Shown: piece after piece, positions 40,993 to 50,284 of the stretch
Numbering within the stretch: the stretch's first letter is position 1
How the letters are laid out: every line of letters starts with the position of its first letter
DNA from: Mucilaginibacter sp. L196
GTDB lineage: Bacteria > Bacteroidota > Bacteroidia > Sphingobacteriales > Sphingobacteriaceae
Assembly (NCBI RefSeq): GCF_009765905.1
Contig: NZ_LMUO01000011.1
Span: 1 to 64,000 of the forward strand
Direction: 5' to 3'
Length of the DNA stretch: 64,000 bases
Notes under the pieces: generated by a model
Told to the model about the DNA's origin: nothing
What the model saw: the letters and a program-made list of their open reading frames with translations, nothing else
The model's database searches: none
Position numbers and translations under genes: made by a program

Positions 40993-43890
40993 ATGCATCG
41001 TATCATCAGGAAACATATTTATACTTTATTATTTCTCTTGCTGATATTTAATATAGCCGCGGCCGGTGATATAAAGAATATTGGGGTGCCTTATGTGCAA
41101 AACTACTCCAAAGCGCTATACCAGTCTGGTAATCAAAATTGGTCAATAACAAAGGACGAGCATGGTATTATGTATTTCGGCAATGCCGATGGATTGCTTT
41201 CCTATGACGGGAAATACTGGCAAGTACATCCCATGCCCAACGACCTTGTTGTAAGGGCGGTAGCGGCAGATGGCAAGGGCAAAATATACGTCGGTGGTTT
41301 TGGCGAATTTGGATACTGGCAAACTAATAGCAAAGGCTTCCTGATTTACCATTCCCTTATCCCCCGGGTTCCTAAAAAAGATGTTCTTAACGAAGAGATC
41401 TGGAAAATATATGTCGATGGTGACCGTGTTTTGTTCCAGTCGTTTGGTGCCATTTATATTTATGCTGATGGTAAAATAACTACCATTAAATCTGCTAATC
41501 CATGTGTGTTTTTATACAAATTGGGCAAGAGGTTCTTTATCGAACAACTGAACATCGGCTTATTTGAATTAAAGAAAAATCATCTGGAGTACGTTCAGGG
41601 TAGTAATATTTTAGGTAATAGCGGTGTCCTATCTATCCTGCCGTATAAAAAAGACGAATTCATGATCGGCACATCAAAAGATGGGCTGTTTACGTTCGAT
41701 GGCAAAAAAATACAACCCTGGGCCAATCAGGCTGATGATTTTTTAAAGACATATCAGCTTAATAACGGCGCGGTGGTCTCAGGTAAATATTATGCCTATG
41801 GTACCATATTAAACGGCGTGGTGATTATAGATACAGCGGGCAATGTGGTACAGCATATCAATAAATCAAGCGGATTACAGAATAATACTGTTTTAAGTTT
41901 ATATGCTGATGATGAGGAAAACCTGTGGGCCGGGCTGGACAATGGTATCGACCGGATTGAACTAAACTCCCCGCTTTACTTTTATTTCGACAAAACCGGA
42001 AATTTCGGAACGGTATACTCCAGCAGCATCTATAATAACAAAATTTACCTGGGCACTAATCAAGGTTTGTTTTATAGCGAATGGTCACCGAATAGTACTA
42101 ATCAACTGTTCGATAAATTGAACTTTCAATTAATCCCCGGCTCACAAGGCCAGGTTTGGGACTTGTCTACCCAGGATGGTAAACTGTTTTGCGGCCATAA
42201 CGATGGCACTTATTTAGTGAACGATGCCTCGATCAAAAAAATAGCTACAGTTACCGGCGGTTGGACTATCAGAAAGCTAAATAAGGATATGCTGATACAG
42301 GGCAGCTACACCGGTTTGGTGATTTACCGGAAGGATGCCTCGGGCAACTGGGTATTCGATCACCGGATAACCGGCTTTAGCGAACCATCAAGATATGTGG
42401 AGCCGGATGCTAAAGGACAGATTTGGGTAAGCCACGCCTACAAAGGCATTTACAAACTCACTTTAAATAGTGATTTAACAGCGGTAACCTCCAAAAAATA
42501 TTACGACGAGCGCAATGGCTTGCCTAGCAGCTATAACATCAATGTATTTAATCTTGATAATAAGATCGTCTTTTCATCCGATTCTGGATTTTATAGTTAC
42601 GATGATATTACCGACCGTTTTTACAAATACCAGCAGTTAAACAGTAATCTGGGCGAGTTTGCCTCATCCAACAAAATCATTTCTGCCGATGGGAGAAAAT
42701 ATTGGTTCATCAACCATGGCCGGGTGGCGCTTGCTGATTTGTCACAAGCCGGGAAAATCGCTATTGATTCCAACACCTTTACCGTACTTAACGGAAAAAT
42801 GGTGCAGCACTATGAAAATATCAGCCGCATAAACAACCGCATGTATCTGATTAGTGTTGACGACGGATTTGTGATTTATAACGATGATGATGTAAACACA
42901 ACCAATAAAGTAACACTACCGCCGGTACTGATTGGCCGTGTGGAGAATATAACCGATAAAATATTGGCTATAAGCGATAATGGCAGCGACAGCTCGGTAG
43001 AGATTCCCTTCACTAAAAACAACATTCGTATTGTATACGCTTTGCCCTATTATAGGCAAGCTAAAATCAAGTATCAGTATTATTTAAAAGGCTATTCAAC
43101 ACAATGGTCCGACTGGACAACGCAAACCCAAAAGGAGTTTACCAACTTAAGCCAGGGGACCTATGTTTTTAGCGTTAGGGCCAAAATAAATGATAACAAT
43201 ATTACTGGCGCCACCAATTTTACATTTACCATACTGGCGCCATGGTACAGCAACAAAATAGCCATAGTAGTTTATGTGATATTGCTGATTATCGCTTATT
43301 ACATTTTGAGGAAATTGTATGCGCGAAAGCTGAAACGCCATCAGGAGCATATCCAGGAAAAGCTGCAGAAGGAAAAGGAGGAGTTCCTGAAACAGGAAGT
43401 CATCGCAAATGAGCAACAGATAGTAAAGATTAAAAATGAGCAATTGCAGGAGGCACTCGCAGGTAAAAGCAGGGAGCTGGCTAACTCCGCCATGAACATT
43501 GTTTATAAAAACGAGTTGCTGCAAAAGATAAGTGACGAGATGCTGAATTTGAAAGATAGTAACGGTAAAAAACTATCTGAAGAGCAGCTTAAAAAAATCC
43601 AGAAGGTGATCAACGAAGGGATGACCGATGAGCGCGACTGGAATTTATTTGAAAGCAGCTTTAACGAAGCCCATGAAAGTTTCTTCAAAAAATTAAAAGT
43701 ACATCACCCCGACTTGGTTCCAAATGATTTAAAGCTTTGCGCCTACTTGCGCATGAACATGAACAGTAAAGAAATGGCCTCTCTTTTAAACATTTCGTTG
43801 AGAGGGGTGGAGATCAGGCGCTACAGATTGCGGAAAAAGCTAAATCTGGAGCATGATAAGAACCTGGTGGAGTTTCTCATGGAGCTATAA
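40993..43890 (+). CDS. transmembrane propeller regulator with LuxR-like DNA-binding domain
   Basis: A 965-aa one-component sensor-regulator. It has a signal/anchor at the N terminus (ending IAAAGD near 24), then a periplasmic two-component-regulator propeller region (about 30-640, repeats such as GIMYFGNADGLLSYDGKYW and ENLWAGLDNGIDRI). A Y_Y_Y domain follows (about 680-750: YQYYLKGYSTQWSDW, TYVFSVRAK), and one membrane helix at about 755-775. A charged coiled coil (775-850) leads to a C-terminal helix-turn-helix (about 900-965: LRMNMNSKEMASLLNISLRGVEIRRYRLRKKL). No histidine kinase or receiver is present. It lies 257 bases before susC, so it probably senses an oligosaccharide in the periplasm and controls the locus directly. 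Confidence 0.88.
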   Translation: MHRIIRKHIYTLLFLLLIFNIAAAGDIKNIGVPYVQNYSKALYQSGNQNWSITKDEHGIMYFGNADGLLSYDGKYWQVHPMPNDLVVRAVAADGKGKIYVGGFGEFGYWQTNSKGFLIYHSLIPRVPKKDVLNEEIWKIYVDGDRVLFQSFGAIYIYADGKITTIKSANPCVFLYKLGKRFFIEQLNIGLFELKKNHLEYVQGSNILGNSGVLSILPYKKDEFMIGTSKDGLFTFDGKKIQPWANQADDFLKTYQLNNGAVVSGKYYAYGTILNGVVIIDTAGNVVQHINKSSGLQNNTVLSLYADDEENLWAGLDNGIDRIELNSPLYFYFDKTGNFGTVYSSSIYNNKIYLGTNQGLFYSEWSPNSTNQLFDKLNFQLIPGSQGQVWDLSTQDGKLFCGHNDGTYLVNDASIKKIATVTGGWTIRKLNKDMLIQGSYTGLVIYRKDASGNWVFDHRITGFSEPSRYVEPDAKGQIWVSHAYKGIYKLTLNSDLTAVTSKKYYDERNGLPSSYNINVFNLDNKIVFSSDSGFYSYDDITDRFYKYQQLNSNLGEFASSNKIISADGRKYWFINHGRVALADLSQAGKIAIDSNTFTVLNGKMVQHYENISRINNRMYLISVDDGFVIYNDDDVNTTNKVTLPPVLIGRVENITDKILAISDNGSDSSVEIPFTKNNIRIVYALPYYRQAKIKYQYYLKGYSTQWSDWTTQTQKEFTNLSQGTYVFSVRAKINDNNITGATNFTFTILAPWYSNKIAIVVYVILLIIAYYILRKLYARKLKRHQEHIQEKLQKEKEEFLKQEVIANEQQIVKIKNEQLQEALAGKSRELANSAMNIVYKNELLQKISDEMLNLKDSNGKKLSEEQLKKIQKVINEGMTDERDWNLFESSFNEAHESFFKKLKVHHPDLVPNDLKLCAYLRMNMNSKEMASLLNISLRGVEIRRYRLRKKLNLEHDKNLVEFLMEL

Positions 43891-44147
43891 CACTACATCA
43901 TTACCTCTCATAACCGTTTTTTTATTGTTTTGAATATTTAAAATATGTGTAGTGTATTTGTTACAATAGAAATAATGTAATTGGTTGGTAATAAATACGT
44001 TGTGAAAATTGTTTTTTGTAAGTGAGAAAGTATTTTATAAGTGATGTAATAATGTAGAGGCACATTATTTGTGATAACTCCATTATCTCCTGAATTTCGA
44101 TCTCAACAAAACCAATTATTTTTTTTCACCTATTTTAAATTACCCAC

Positions 44148-47100
44148 ATGAAGAGAATTTTTACAATCTCAGGGTTTATCTTATTATGTTTCTTTTTTGT
44201 TAACTCAGCTTTTGCCCAAAATTTTACGGTAAAAGGTAAAGTGACAGACGCATCAACAGGCGAGGTATTGCCGGGTGTAAGCGTTATAATAAAAGGAACA
44301 AATAATGGTACCCAAACCGATGTTAACGGCGCCTTCGCACTAAGCGTAACGCCAAACGCAACATTACAGGTATCCTTTGTAGGATATACCCCACAAGACG
44401 TAGCCGTGAACCATGATGCGCCGGTTACAGTTAAACTTGCAGCCACAAACAGCGAACTACAGCAGGTTGTTGTTGTTGGTTACGGTACACAGCGTAAAAT
44501 TGATAACACCGGGGCAGTAGCAACGGTAAAAGGCTCCGACCTTTCCAATCAACCTTCTACCAATCCGCTAAGCGCTTTAGAAGGTAAAGTTGCAGGTGTC
44601 GAAATTATTAACAGCGGCCAGCCGGGCGCATCGCCAACAATCAACATTCGTGGTGTCGGCACAGTTTCGGGCGGTACTAATCCTCTGTATGTTGTTGATG
44701 GTGTATGGTATGATGATATCAGTTTCCTTAACAACGCGGATATTGAAACGCTAACCGTTTTAAAGGATGCTTCAAGTACTGCTATTTACGGTATCAGGGC
44801 GGCTAACGGGGTTGTTATTGTTACCACTAAACATGGCAAAAGCGGCAAACCGGTAATCAGCTATAACGATTATTTTGGATGGCAAAAAGTAACAAACCAG
44901 GTAAAAATGGCCAATGGTACCGAGTACGCGACAGCCATAAATGAGTTATATGCCGATAATGGTGTAACGCCTGCATTTAGCAGTAACCCGTCAATGTACG
45001 GTACAGGTACTAACTGGTATAGCCAGGTATTAAGGACTGCACCGGTGAGCAATAACCAAATATCAATATCAGGTGGTTCTGAAAAAGATAAATACAATGT
45101 TTCAGTAGGCTACCTTGATCAGGATGGTATTGTTAAAACCAATAATTACCAAAAATATACGGTACACGTAAGTAATGAGTATACGCCGATTAAAAATTTG
45201 AAAATTGGTTTTACAGCAAATGTTTTATCAAGTAATTCAAGGGATGTAAACCCTTCAATATTCCATCAATTATATACAGCTGCACCAATAGTTCCTGTAT
45301 TTCAAGCTGACGGCAAGTATGGCGATCCTGCTGACTATAATATTGGTGGTGGCGCGAATTATAATCCTCAGGCCACTATTGATTTCTACAATCAGCATTC
45401 AAAAAATAAAGAACTCTCTGGTGGGGCATATGCTGAATATACAATTACTAAGGGCCTTGTATTTAAAGAAAGCTTTGGCGGTGAGTTAGCACAGGCCGAA
45501 GTAAGAAATTACACTCCGATTTACTTTGCAACCGGTGGCCAGCAAAGCACTACTTCGTCACTCGACTTAAACCACACGGAAAACCGTAACTGGATTTGGG
45601 AAAACACCTTAACATACAACAAAAAAGTTGGTAAAAATAGTTTCACAGGTTTATTAGGTTACAGTGCTCAGGAATATAAAACTTCATATTCTACCGCAAC
45701 TGCCGATAGTGTTGCATATGCAAAAACAGGCAACTTACATACTTCATTTCCTAACGGAGCACAAATATTGTATCCGCAATTAAACCAGTCGTTATACACG
45801 TTCCTGTCTCAATTTGCCCGTTTGAATTATTCATATGACGACAAGTACTTATTAAACGCTTCTATACGTCGTGACGGTGCATCTGAGTTTTATCCAAATT
45901 CATACGGATATTTCTATTCAGCAGGTGCAGGCTGGGTTGTTACTAATGAAGCTTTCATGAAAGATCAGCACGTTTTTAATATGCTGAAATTACGTGCCAG
46001 TATAGGAACAGTGGGTAATGCCGCTGTACCTCATAGTGTAAACGTATTAACAGTAACTAATGATCCAACACAATACACTGCTATTTACGGCAATCCACAA
46101 TATCCTGTAAATGGCGAAAGCATCAACACTGTAGTACCTCCATCTACAAAATGGGAACAAGCAACATCAACAGATTTTGGTATAGAGGGTACAATTCTAA
46201 ATAATCATTTAACGTTTGATGCTGAATACTATAACAGGCTTACCAACAATGCTATTTTTGCCGTACCTATCCTGGCATCAACCGGTTTGAATGGCCCTAA
46301 CGGAGGTTTGGTAGCTAACCAGGCCGATATCAGAAATCGGGGCTTTGAGTTTTCCATCACCTGGCAGCAGCATATTAATAACGACATATTTTACTCTATC
46401 AGCCCTAATCTGGGTATAAATAGTAATGTAGTAACCAAAGTTCTTTCAGGCAATAACCCGCTATATGGTGGCAGCAATGGTATTACCAATGGCGCGTTGG
46501 CAACCCGTACGGTAGAAGGCCAGCCGATAGGTGAATTTTATGGTTATAAAGTGATAGGCATTTTCCAAAACGCGGCGCAGGTTGCTGCTTCAACAGCAAA
46601 AGGCACTGCAAAACCAGGTGATTTTATTTACCAGGATACTAACGGCGACGGGCAAATATCCAGTACCGACCGTGTTGACCTAGGTAACCCAAATGCTAAG
46701 TATGGTTATGGCCTTAATACCTATTTAAAAGTGAAGAATTTTGATTTGACACTTGATTTTCAGGGCCGCGCGGATGTAAGCGTATATAACTCAAACCTGG
46801 CTTACCGTTTTGGTAATGAAAACTTCACCCAGGATTTTTATGAGCACCGCTGGCATGGTGCGGGTACTTCCAATACTTACCCATCTGTAAACCTTGGCTC
46901 TACCTATGATTCAGCACCTAACTCATTTTATGTTACAAGTGGTGCTTATTTCAGGGTTCGTAATATCCAGCTAGGTTATACATTACCGCAGGATATATTA
47001 AAGAGAGTAGGAGTACAAAGCATCAGGTTCTTTGCAAATGCCCAAAATGCTATTAACATATTTGGTTACAAAGGCTTTAGCCCCGAAGTTGGTGGCGGCC

Positions 47101-47177
47101 CAACCAGTGAGGGTATTGATGCCAATGTATATCCTCTGTATGCTACTTACAATTTTGGTGTTAACGTTACATTTTAA
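44148..47177 (+). CDS. SusC/RagA-family TonB-linked outer-membrane transporter (second pair)
   Basis: A 1009-aa outer-membrane importer. Signal peptide 1-24 (ending AFAQ), carboxypeptidase-like domain with TGEVLPGVSVIIKGTNNGTQ (about 27-105), then the TonB-box-like VVVVGYGTQRK and the plug with NIRGVGTVSGGTNPLYVVDG, TAIYGIRAANGVVIVTTK. The barrel closes with YNFGVNVTF. It is the first gene of the transport/hydrolase part of the locus; SusD starts 12 bases after its stop. It probably imports beta-1,2-gluco-oligosaccharides, by the enzymes encoded next to it (inference). Confidence 0.95.
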   Translation: MKRIFTISGFILLCFFFVNSAFAQNFTVKGKVTDASTGEVLPGVSVIIKGTNNGTQTDVNGAFALSVTPNATLQVSFVGYTPQDVAVNHDAPVTVKLAATNSELQQVVVVGYGTQRKIDNTGAVATVKGSDLSNQPSTNPLSALEGKVAGVEIINSGQPGASPTINIRGVGTVSGGTNPLYVVDGVWYDDISFLNNADIETLTVLKDASSTAIYGIRAANGVVIVTTKHGKSGKPVISYNDYFGWQKVTNQVKMANGTEYATAINELYADNGVTPAFSSNPSMYGTGTNWYSQVLRTAPVSNNQISISGGSEKDKYNVSVGYLDQDGIVKTNNYQKYTVHVSNEYTPIKNLKIGFTANVLSSNSRDVNPSIFHQLYTAAPIVPVFQADGKYGDPADYNIGGGANYNPQATIDFYNQHSKNKELSGGAYAEYTITKGLVFKESFGGELAQAEVRNYTPIYFATGGQQSTTSSLDLNHTENRNWIWENTLTYNKKVGKNSFTGLLGYSAQEYKTSYSTATADSVAYAKTGNLHTSFPNGAQILYPQLNQSLYTFLSQFARLNYSYDDKYLLNASIRRDGASEFYPNSYGYFYSAGAGWVVTNEAFMKDQHVFNMLKLRASIGTVGNAAVPHSVNVLTVTNDPTQYTAIYGNPQYPVNGESINTVVPPSTKWEQATSTDFGIEGTILNNHLTFDAEYYNRLTNNAIFAVPILASTGLNGPNGGLVANQADIRNRGFEFSITWQQHINNDIFYSISPNLGINSNVVTKVLSGNNPLYGGSNGITNGALATRTVEGQPIGEFYGYKVIGIFQNAAQVAASTAKGTAKPGDFIYQDTNGDGQISSTDRVDLGNPNAKYGYGLNTYLKVKNFDLTLDFQGRADVSVYNSNLAYRFGNENFTQDFYEHRWHGAGTSNTYPSVNLGSTYDSAPNSFYVTSGAYFRVRNIQLGYTLPQDILKRVGVQSIRFFANAQNAINIFGYKGFSPEVGGGPTSEGIDANVYPLYATYNFGVNVTF

Positions 47178-47188
47178 TTCGTATAACG

Positions 47189-48676
47189 ATGAAAAATAAA
47201 AAATATAATTTACAAAAAACGATCGGGCTTGGCCTGGTCGCCGCAATAGTTATTTCCCAGGGATGTACGAAAAGCTTTTTAAATAAAACCCCGGCTGGTA
47301 CAACCGTTGCTACTCAGTTTTTCAAAACATCTGCCGATGCAACAGCTGCAGTTGCAGCTATGTATGCCGACCTTCATGGTTATAACGAGACCGCTTTCCC
47401 TCCTGTCGCGCTCGAGAGTGTGGGATCGGATGATGCCACTAAAGGCTCGGTGCCAACCGATGCTACTTTTCTAAATTCGTACCATAATTTTACGATTACC
47501 TCGGGTGATGGGCAATTGGATGGTTTTTGGGGCGCACTGTATAATAACATCAATTTTGCCAACCAGATACTGGATAATGTGCCGAATATTGATATGGATG
47601 CTTCTTTAAAAGCGAGATATTTGGCTGAAGCACGATTTATCCGCTCTTATGATTACTTCAGGCTGATATGTAATTTTGGTGATGCTCCATTGCGTCTGCA
47701 TGTTCCAACATCTACAACAGATTACAATTTGCCACGTACCCCTAAAGCGCAGATTTATGCCCAAATTGAGGCCGATCTTACAAGCGCCGCGGCAGTATTG
47801 CCTGCAACCTATAATTCGGTTGATGTTGGCCATGTTACCAAAGGCGCGGCGTTAGCCCTGCATGCAAAGGTGGCATTATATTTAAAAAACTGGGCAGATG
47901 TGATAACCTATACCAACCAGGTAACCGCTTTAGGTGTTTATTCTTTGTTTCCGAACTATGAAAAGATGTTCAGGACTCAAAATAAAAATAACTCTGAATC
48001 CATCTTTGAGATACAGAATATGCTGATACCTAATGAGCCAAGTGAATCTAATTCGCAATATTCACAGGTACAAATGCCAAGGGTTACAGCGCCTGCGGGC
48101 GGTTGGGGATTTAACAACCCAAGCCCAAGCCTGATAGCTGAGTTTGAACCAGGTGACCCTCGTTTAGCAGCCACCGTTATTTATACCGGCCAAACTACTG
48201 CCGAAGGTGACTTCATTGATTCATCGGCGCCTAACCCTTACTATAACTATAAATCGTATGTGCCTTTTTCCCTGTTTGTTTCTGGCTTTAACACGGGTTG
48301 CCAGCAGGATAAAATTGTAATACGTTATGCTGAAGTATTATTAATGAATGCTGAAGCTAACAACGAATCAGGAAATACAGCTGCCGCGTTAGCTTCATTA
48401 GAATTGGTAAGAGCCAGGGCAAGAGAAGGGAATGCAGCTATTTTGCCCGCGGTTACAACTACAGATCAAACCGCTTTACGTGCCGCTATTTATCATGAAA
48501 GAAGAGTGGAAATGGGTATGGAGTTCGATCGCCATGCTGACGTGATACGCCAGGGCCGTGGTGCCGCTGTATTTGGCCCGCAAGGTTTTGTTACCGGCAA
48601 GAGTGAAGTTTGGCCTATCCCGCAAAACGAAATTGATTTGAGCGGTGGTACACTTACTCAAAATCCGGGTTATTAA
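47189..48676 (+). CDS. SusD/RagB-family nutrient-binding lipoprotein (second pair)
   Basis: A 495-aa surface lipoprotein. The signal ends ISQGCTKSFLNKTPAG, with the lipidated Cys near residue 26. The N-terminal SusD domain has FFKTSADATAAVAAMYADL and the RFIRSYDYFRLICNFGDAPL helix pair. The C-terminal RagB part has VIRYAEVLLMNAEANNESGN and ends EVWPIPQNEIDLSGGTLTQNPGY, the standard family end. It partners the SusC just upstream. Confidence 0.95.
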   Translation: MKNKKYNLQKTIGLGLVAAIVISQGCTKSFLNKTPAGTTVATQFFKTSADATAAVAAMYADLHGYNETAFPPVALESVGSDDATKGSVPTDATFLNSYHNFTITSGDGQLDGFWGALYNNINFANQILDNVPNIDMDASLKARYLAEARFIRSYDYFRLICNFGDAPLRLHVPTSTTDYNLPRTPKAQIYAQIEADLTSAAAVLPATYNSVDVGHVTKGAALALHAKVALYLKNWADVITYTNQVTALGVYSLFPNYEKMFRTQNKNNSESIFEIQNMLIPNEPSESNSQYSQVQMPRVTAPAGGWGFNNPSPSLIAEFEPGDPRLAATVIYTGQTTAEGDFIDSSAPNPYYNYKSYVPFSLFVSGFNTGCQQDKIVIRYAEVLLMNAEANNESGNTAAALASLELVRARAREGNAAILPAVTTTDQTALRAAIYHERRVEMGMEFDRHADVIRQGRGAAVFGPQGFVTGKSEVWPIPQNEIDLSGGTLTQNPGY

Positions 48677-48711
48677 TTTATTAAGAAGATAATAATTGTT
48701 TACTCTCATAG

Positions 48712-48741
48712 GTTGCCCGGTGAATGCCGGGCCGCCTTTTT
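48712..48741 (+). terminator. hairpin after the second susC/susD pair
   Basis: GCCCGG and CCGGGC form a 6-bp GC stem around TGAATG, extended by flanking GG/CC, and a T run follows. It may reduce read-through into the glycoside hydrolase genes, so transporter and enzymes may be expressed at different levels. Confidence 0.6.
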
Positions 48742-48900
48742 ATATGTTTAACTAATAGTGGCCATTCAGCATAATTAAAAATATAAAGGCACGAGGTTTT
48801 TTAACAGTGCGATGATTAACATAATTTAAAACTACCGCACCGGCTTACTCTGGAGTTTATTTATGAGTTGTCCCGTTGCAAACCGGAATAAAAAACTTAA

Positions 48901-50250
48901 ATGAAAAAACTACTTATACTTCCCTTTCTTATTCTCTCAGCCTTTTGTTGCCAGGCGCAATCCACAAAGAAAAATGTGGTTAGCGATGGCATTAAACCCG
49001 TAGGCATCATCAAGAATTTATCTGACAGCGCTTTGCTTGATGTGGTGCAGCGCCAAACCTTCCGGTACTTCTGGGATTTTGCCCATCCGGTAAGTGGACT
49101 GGCCCGCGAACGCAGCAATACCTCTTATAATTATGGCCCCGAAGTAGTAACCATTGGTGGTTCCGGATTTGGGATCATGGGTATTGTGGTGGCTACCCAA
49201 CGAAAATGGATCACCCGCGAGCAGGCAGATGATCGCATGCTTAAAATTGTACGCTTTTTATATAGAGCCGATTCTTTCCACGGTGTATTTCCGCATTGGT
49301 TAAATGGCGAAACAGGTAAGGTAATCCCTTTTGGTCGCAAGGATGATGGGGCAGATTTGGTAGAAACATCGTACATGTTTGAAGGATTATTATGTGCACG
49401 CCAGTACTATAATGCCGATAACGCCAAAGAGCGGGAAATTCGTGATAAAATAAATGGGATGTGGAACGATATTGAATGGAATTGGTTCACCCGCCACGGT
49501 CAGGATGTGCTGTACTGGCATTGGTCGCCAAACAATGGTTGGGCCATGAACTTCCCTATCCATGGTTTTAATGAGTGCTTGATTACCTATGTTTTGGCAG
49601 AATCAGCCACAAGGTATCCGGTTCCGGCATCTGTTTATCATAAAGGTTGGGCACAAGGCGATTTCTTCAAAAATGGAAAAACATTTTATGGCTATAAATT
49701 GCCTTTAGGCTTCGATTATGGTGGCCCGTTGTTCTTCTCACAATATTCTTTCATGGGGCTCGATCCGAAAGGGCTAAAAGATGAATACGCTGATTATTGG
49801 GAACAAAATCAAAATCATACCTTAATCAATAGGGCATATTGCGTTGATAATCCTAAAAAATTTAAAGGTTATGGCGAAAACTGCTGGGGTTTAACCGCCA
49901 GCGATAATTACGATGGCTATAATGCCCAGTCGCCAACTAACGATCTGGGTGTTATTACACCAACCGCGGCTTTATCGGCTTTCCCTTACACGCCTAAATA
50001 TTCTATGCAGGCCTTACGCCATTTTTATTATGATCTGGGCGATAAAATATGGGGGCAATATGGTTTTACCGATGCTTTCAGCGAATCACATAACTGGTAT
50101 GCTAAATCATACCTGGCTATTGACCAGGGACCGATAGTGGTGATGATAGAGAACTACCGCAGTGGCCTGCTATGGAACTTGTTCATGAGCTGCCCCGAAG
50201 TAAAAGCGGGATTAAAGAAGTTAAACTTTGAAAGTCCGAAAATAAACTAA
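48901..50250 (+). CDS. GH144-type (glucoamylase-like fold) beta-1,2-glucan hydrolase
   Basis: A 449-aa secreted enzyme; signal peptide 1-20 (ending CCQAQS). The sequence LLDVVQRQTFRYFWDFAHP, the GGSGFGIMGIVVA segment and WNWFTRHGQDVLYWHWSPNNGW match the (alpha/alpha)6 family to which the Chitinophaga endo-beta-1,2-glucanase and Parabacteroides sophorohydrolase (GH144) belong. The older name glucoamylase-family protein is misleading. Next to a GH3 beta-glucosidase and SusC/D, it should cut beta-1,2-glucan into sophoro-oligosaccharides or sophorose in the periplasm. Endo or exo action cannot be told from sequence here. Confidence 0.83.
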   Translation: MKKLLILPFLILSAFCCQAQSTKKNVVSDGIKPVGIIKNLSDSALLDVVQRQTFRYFWDFAHPVSGLARERSNTSYNYGPEVVTIGGSGFGIMGIVVATQRKWITREQADDRMLKIVRFLYRADSFHGVFPHWLNGETGKVIPFGRKDDGADLVETSYMFEGLLCARQYYNADNAKEREIRDKINGMWNDIEWNWFTRHGQDVLYWHWSPNNGWAMNFPIHGFNECLITYVLAESATRYPVPASVYHKGWAQGDFFKNGKTFYGYKLPLGFDYGGPLFFSQYSFMGLDPKGLKDEYADYWEQNQNHTLINRAYCVDNPKKFKGYGENCWGLTASDNYDGYNAQSPTNDLGVITPTAALSAFPYTPKYSMQALRHFYYDLGDKIWGQYGFTDAFSESHNWYAKSYLAIDQGPIVVMIENYRSGLLWNLFMSCPEVKAGLKKLNFESPKIN

Positions 50251-50284
50251 ATTAGAATTCCTGAATACCAAAATACAAATCTAT

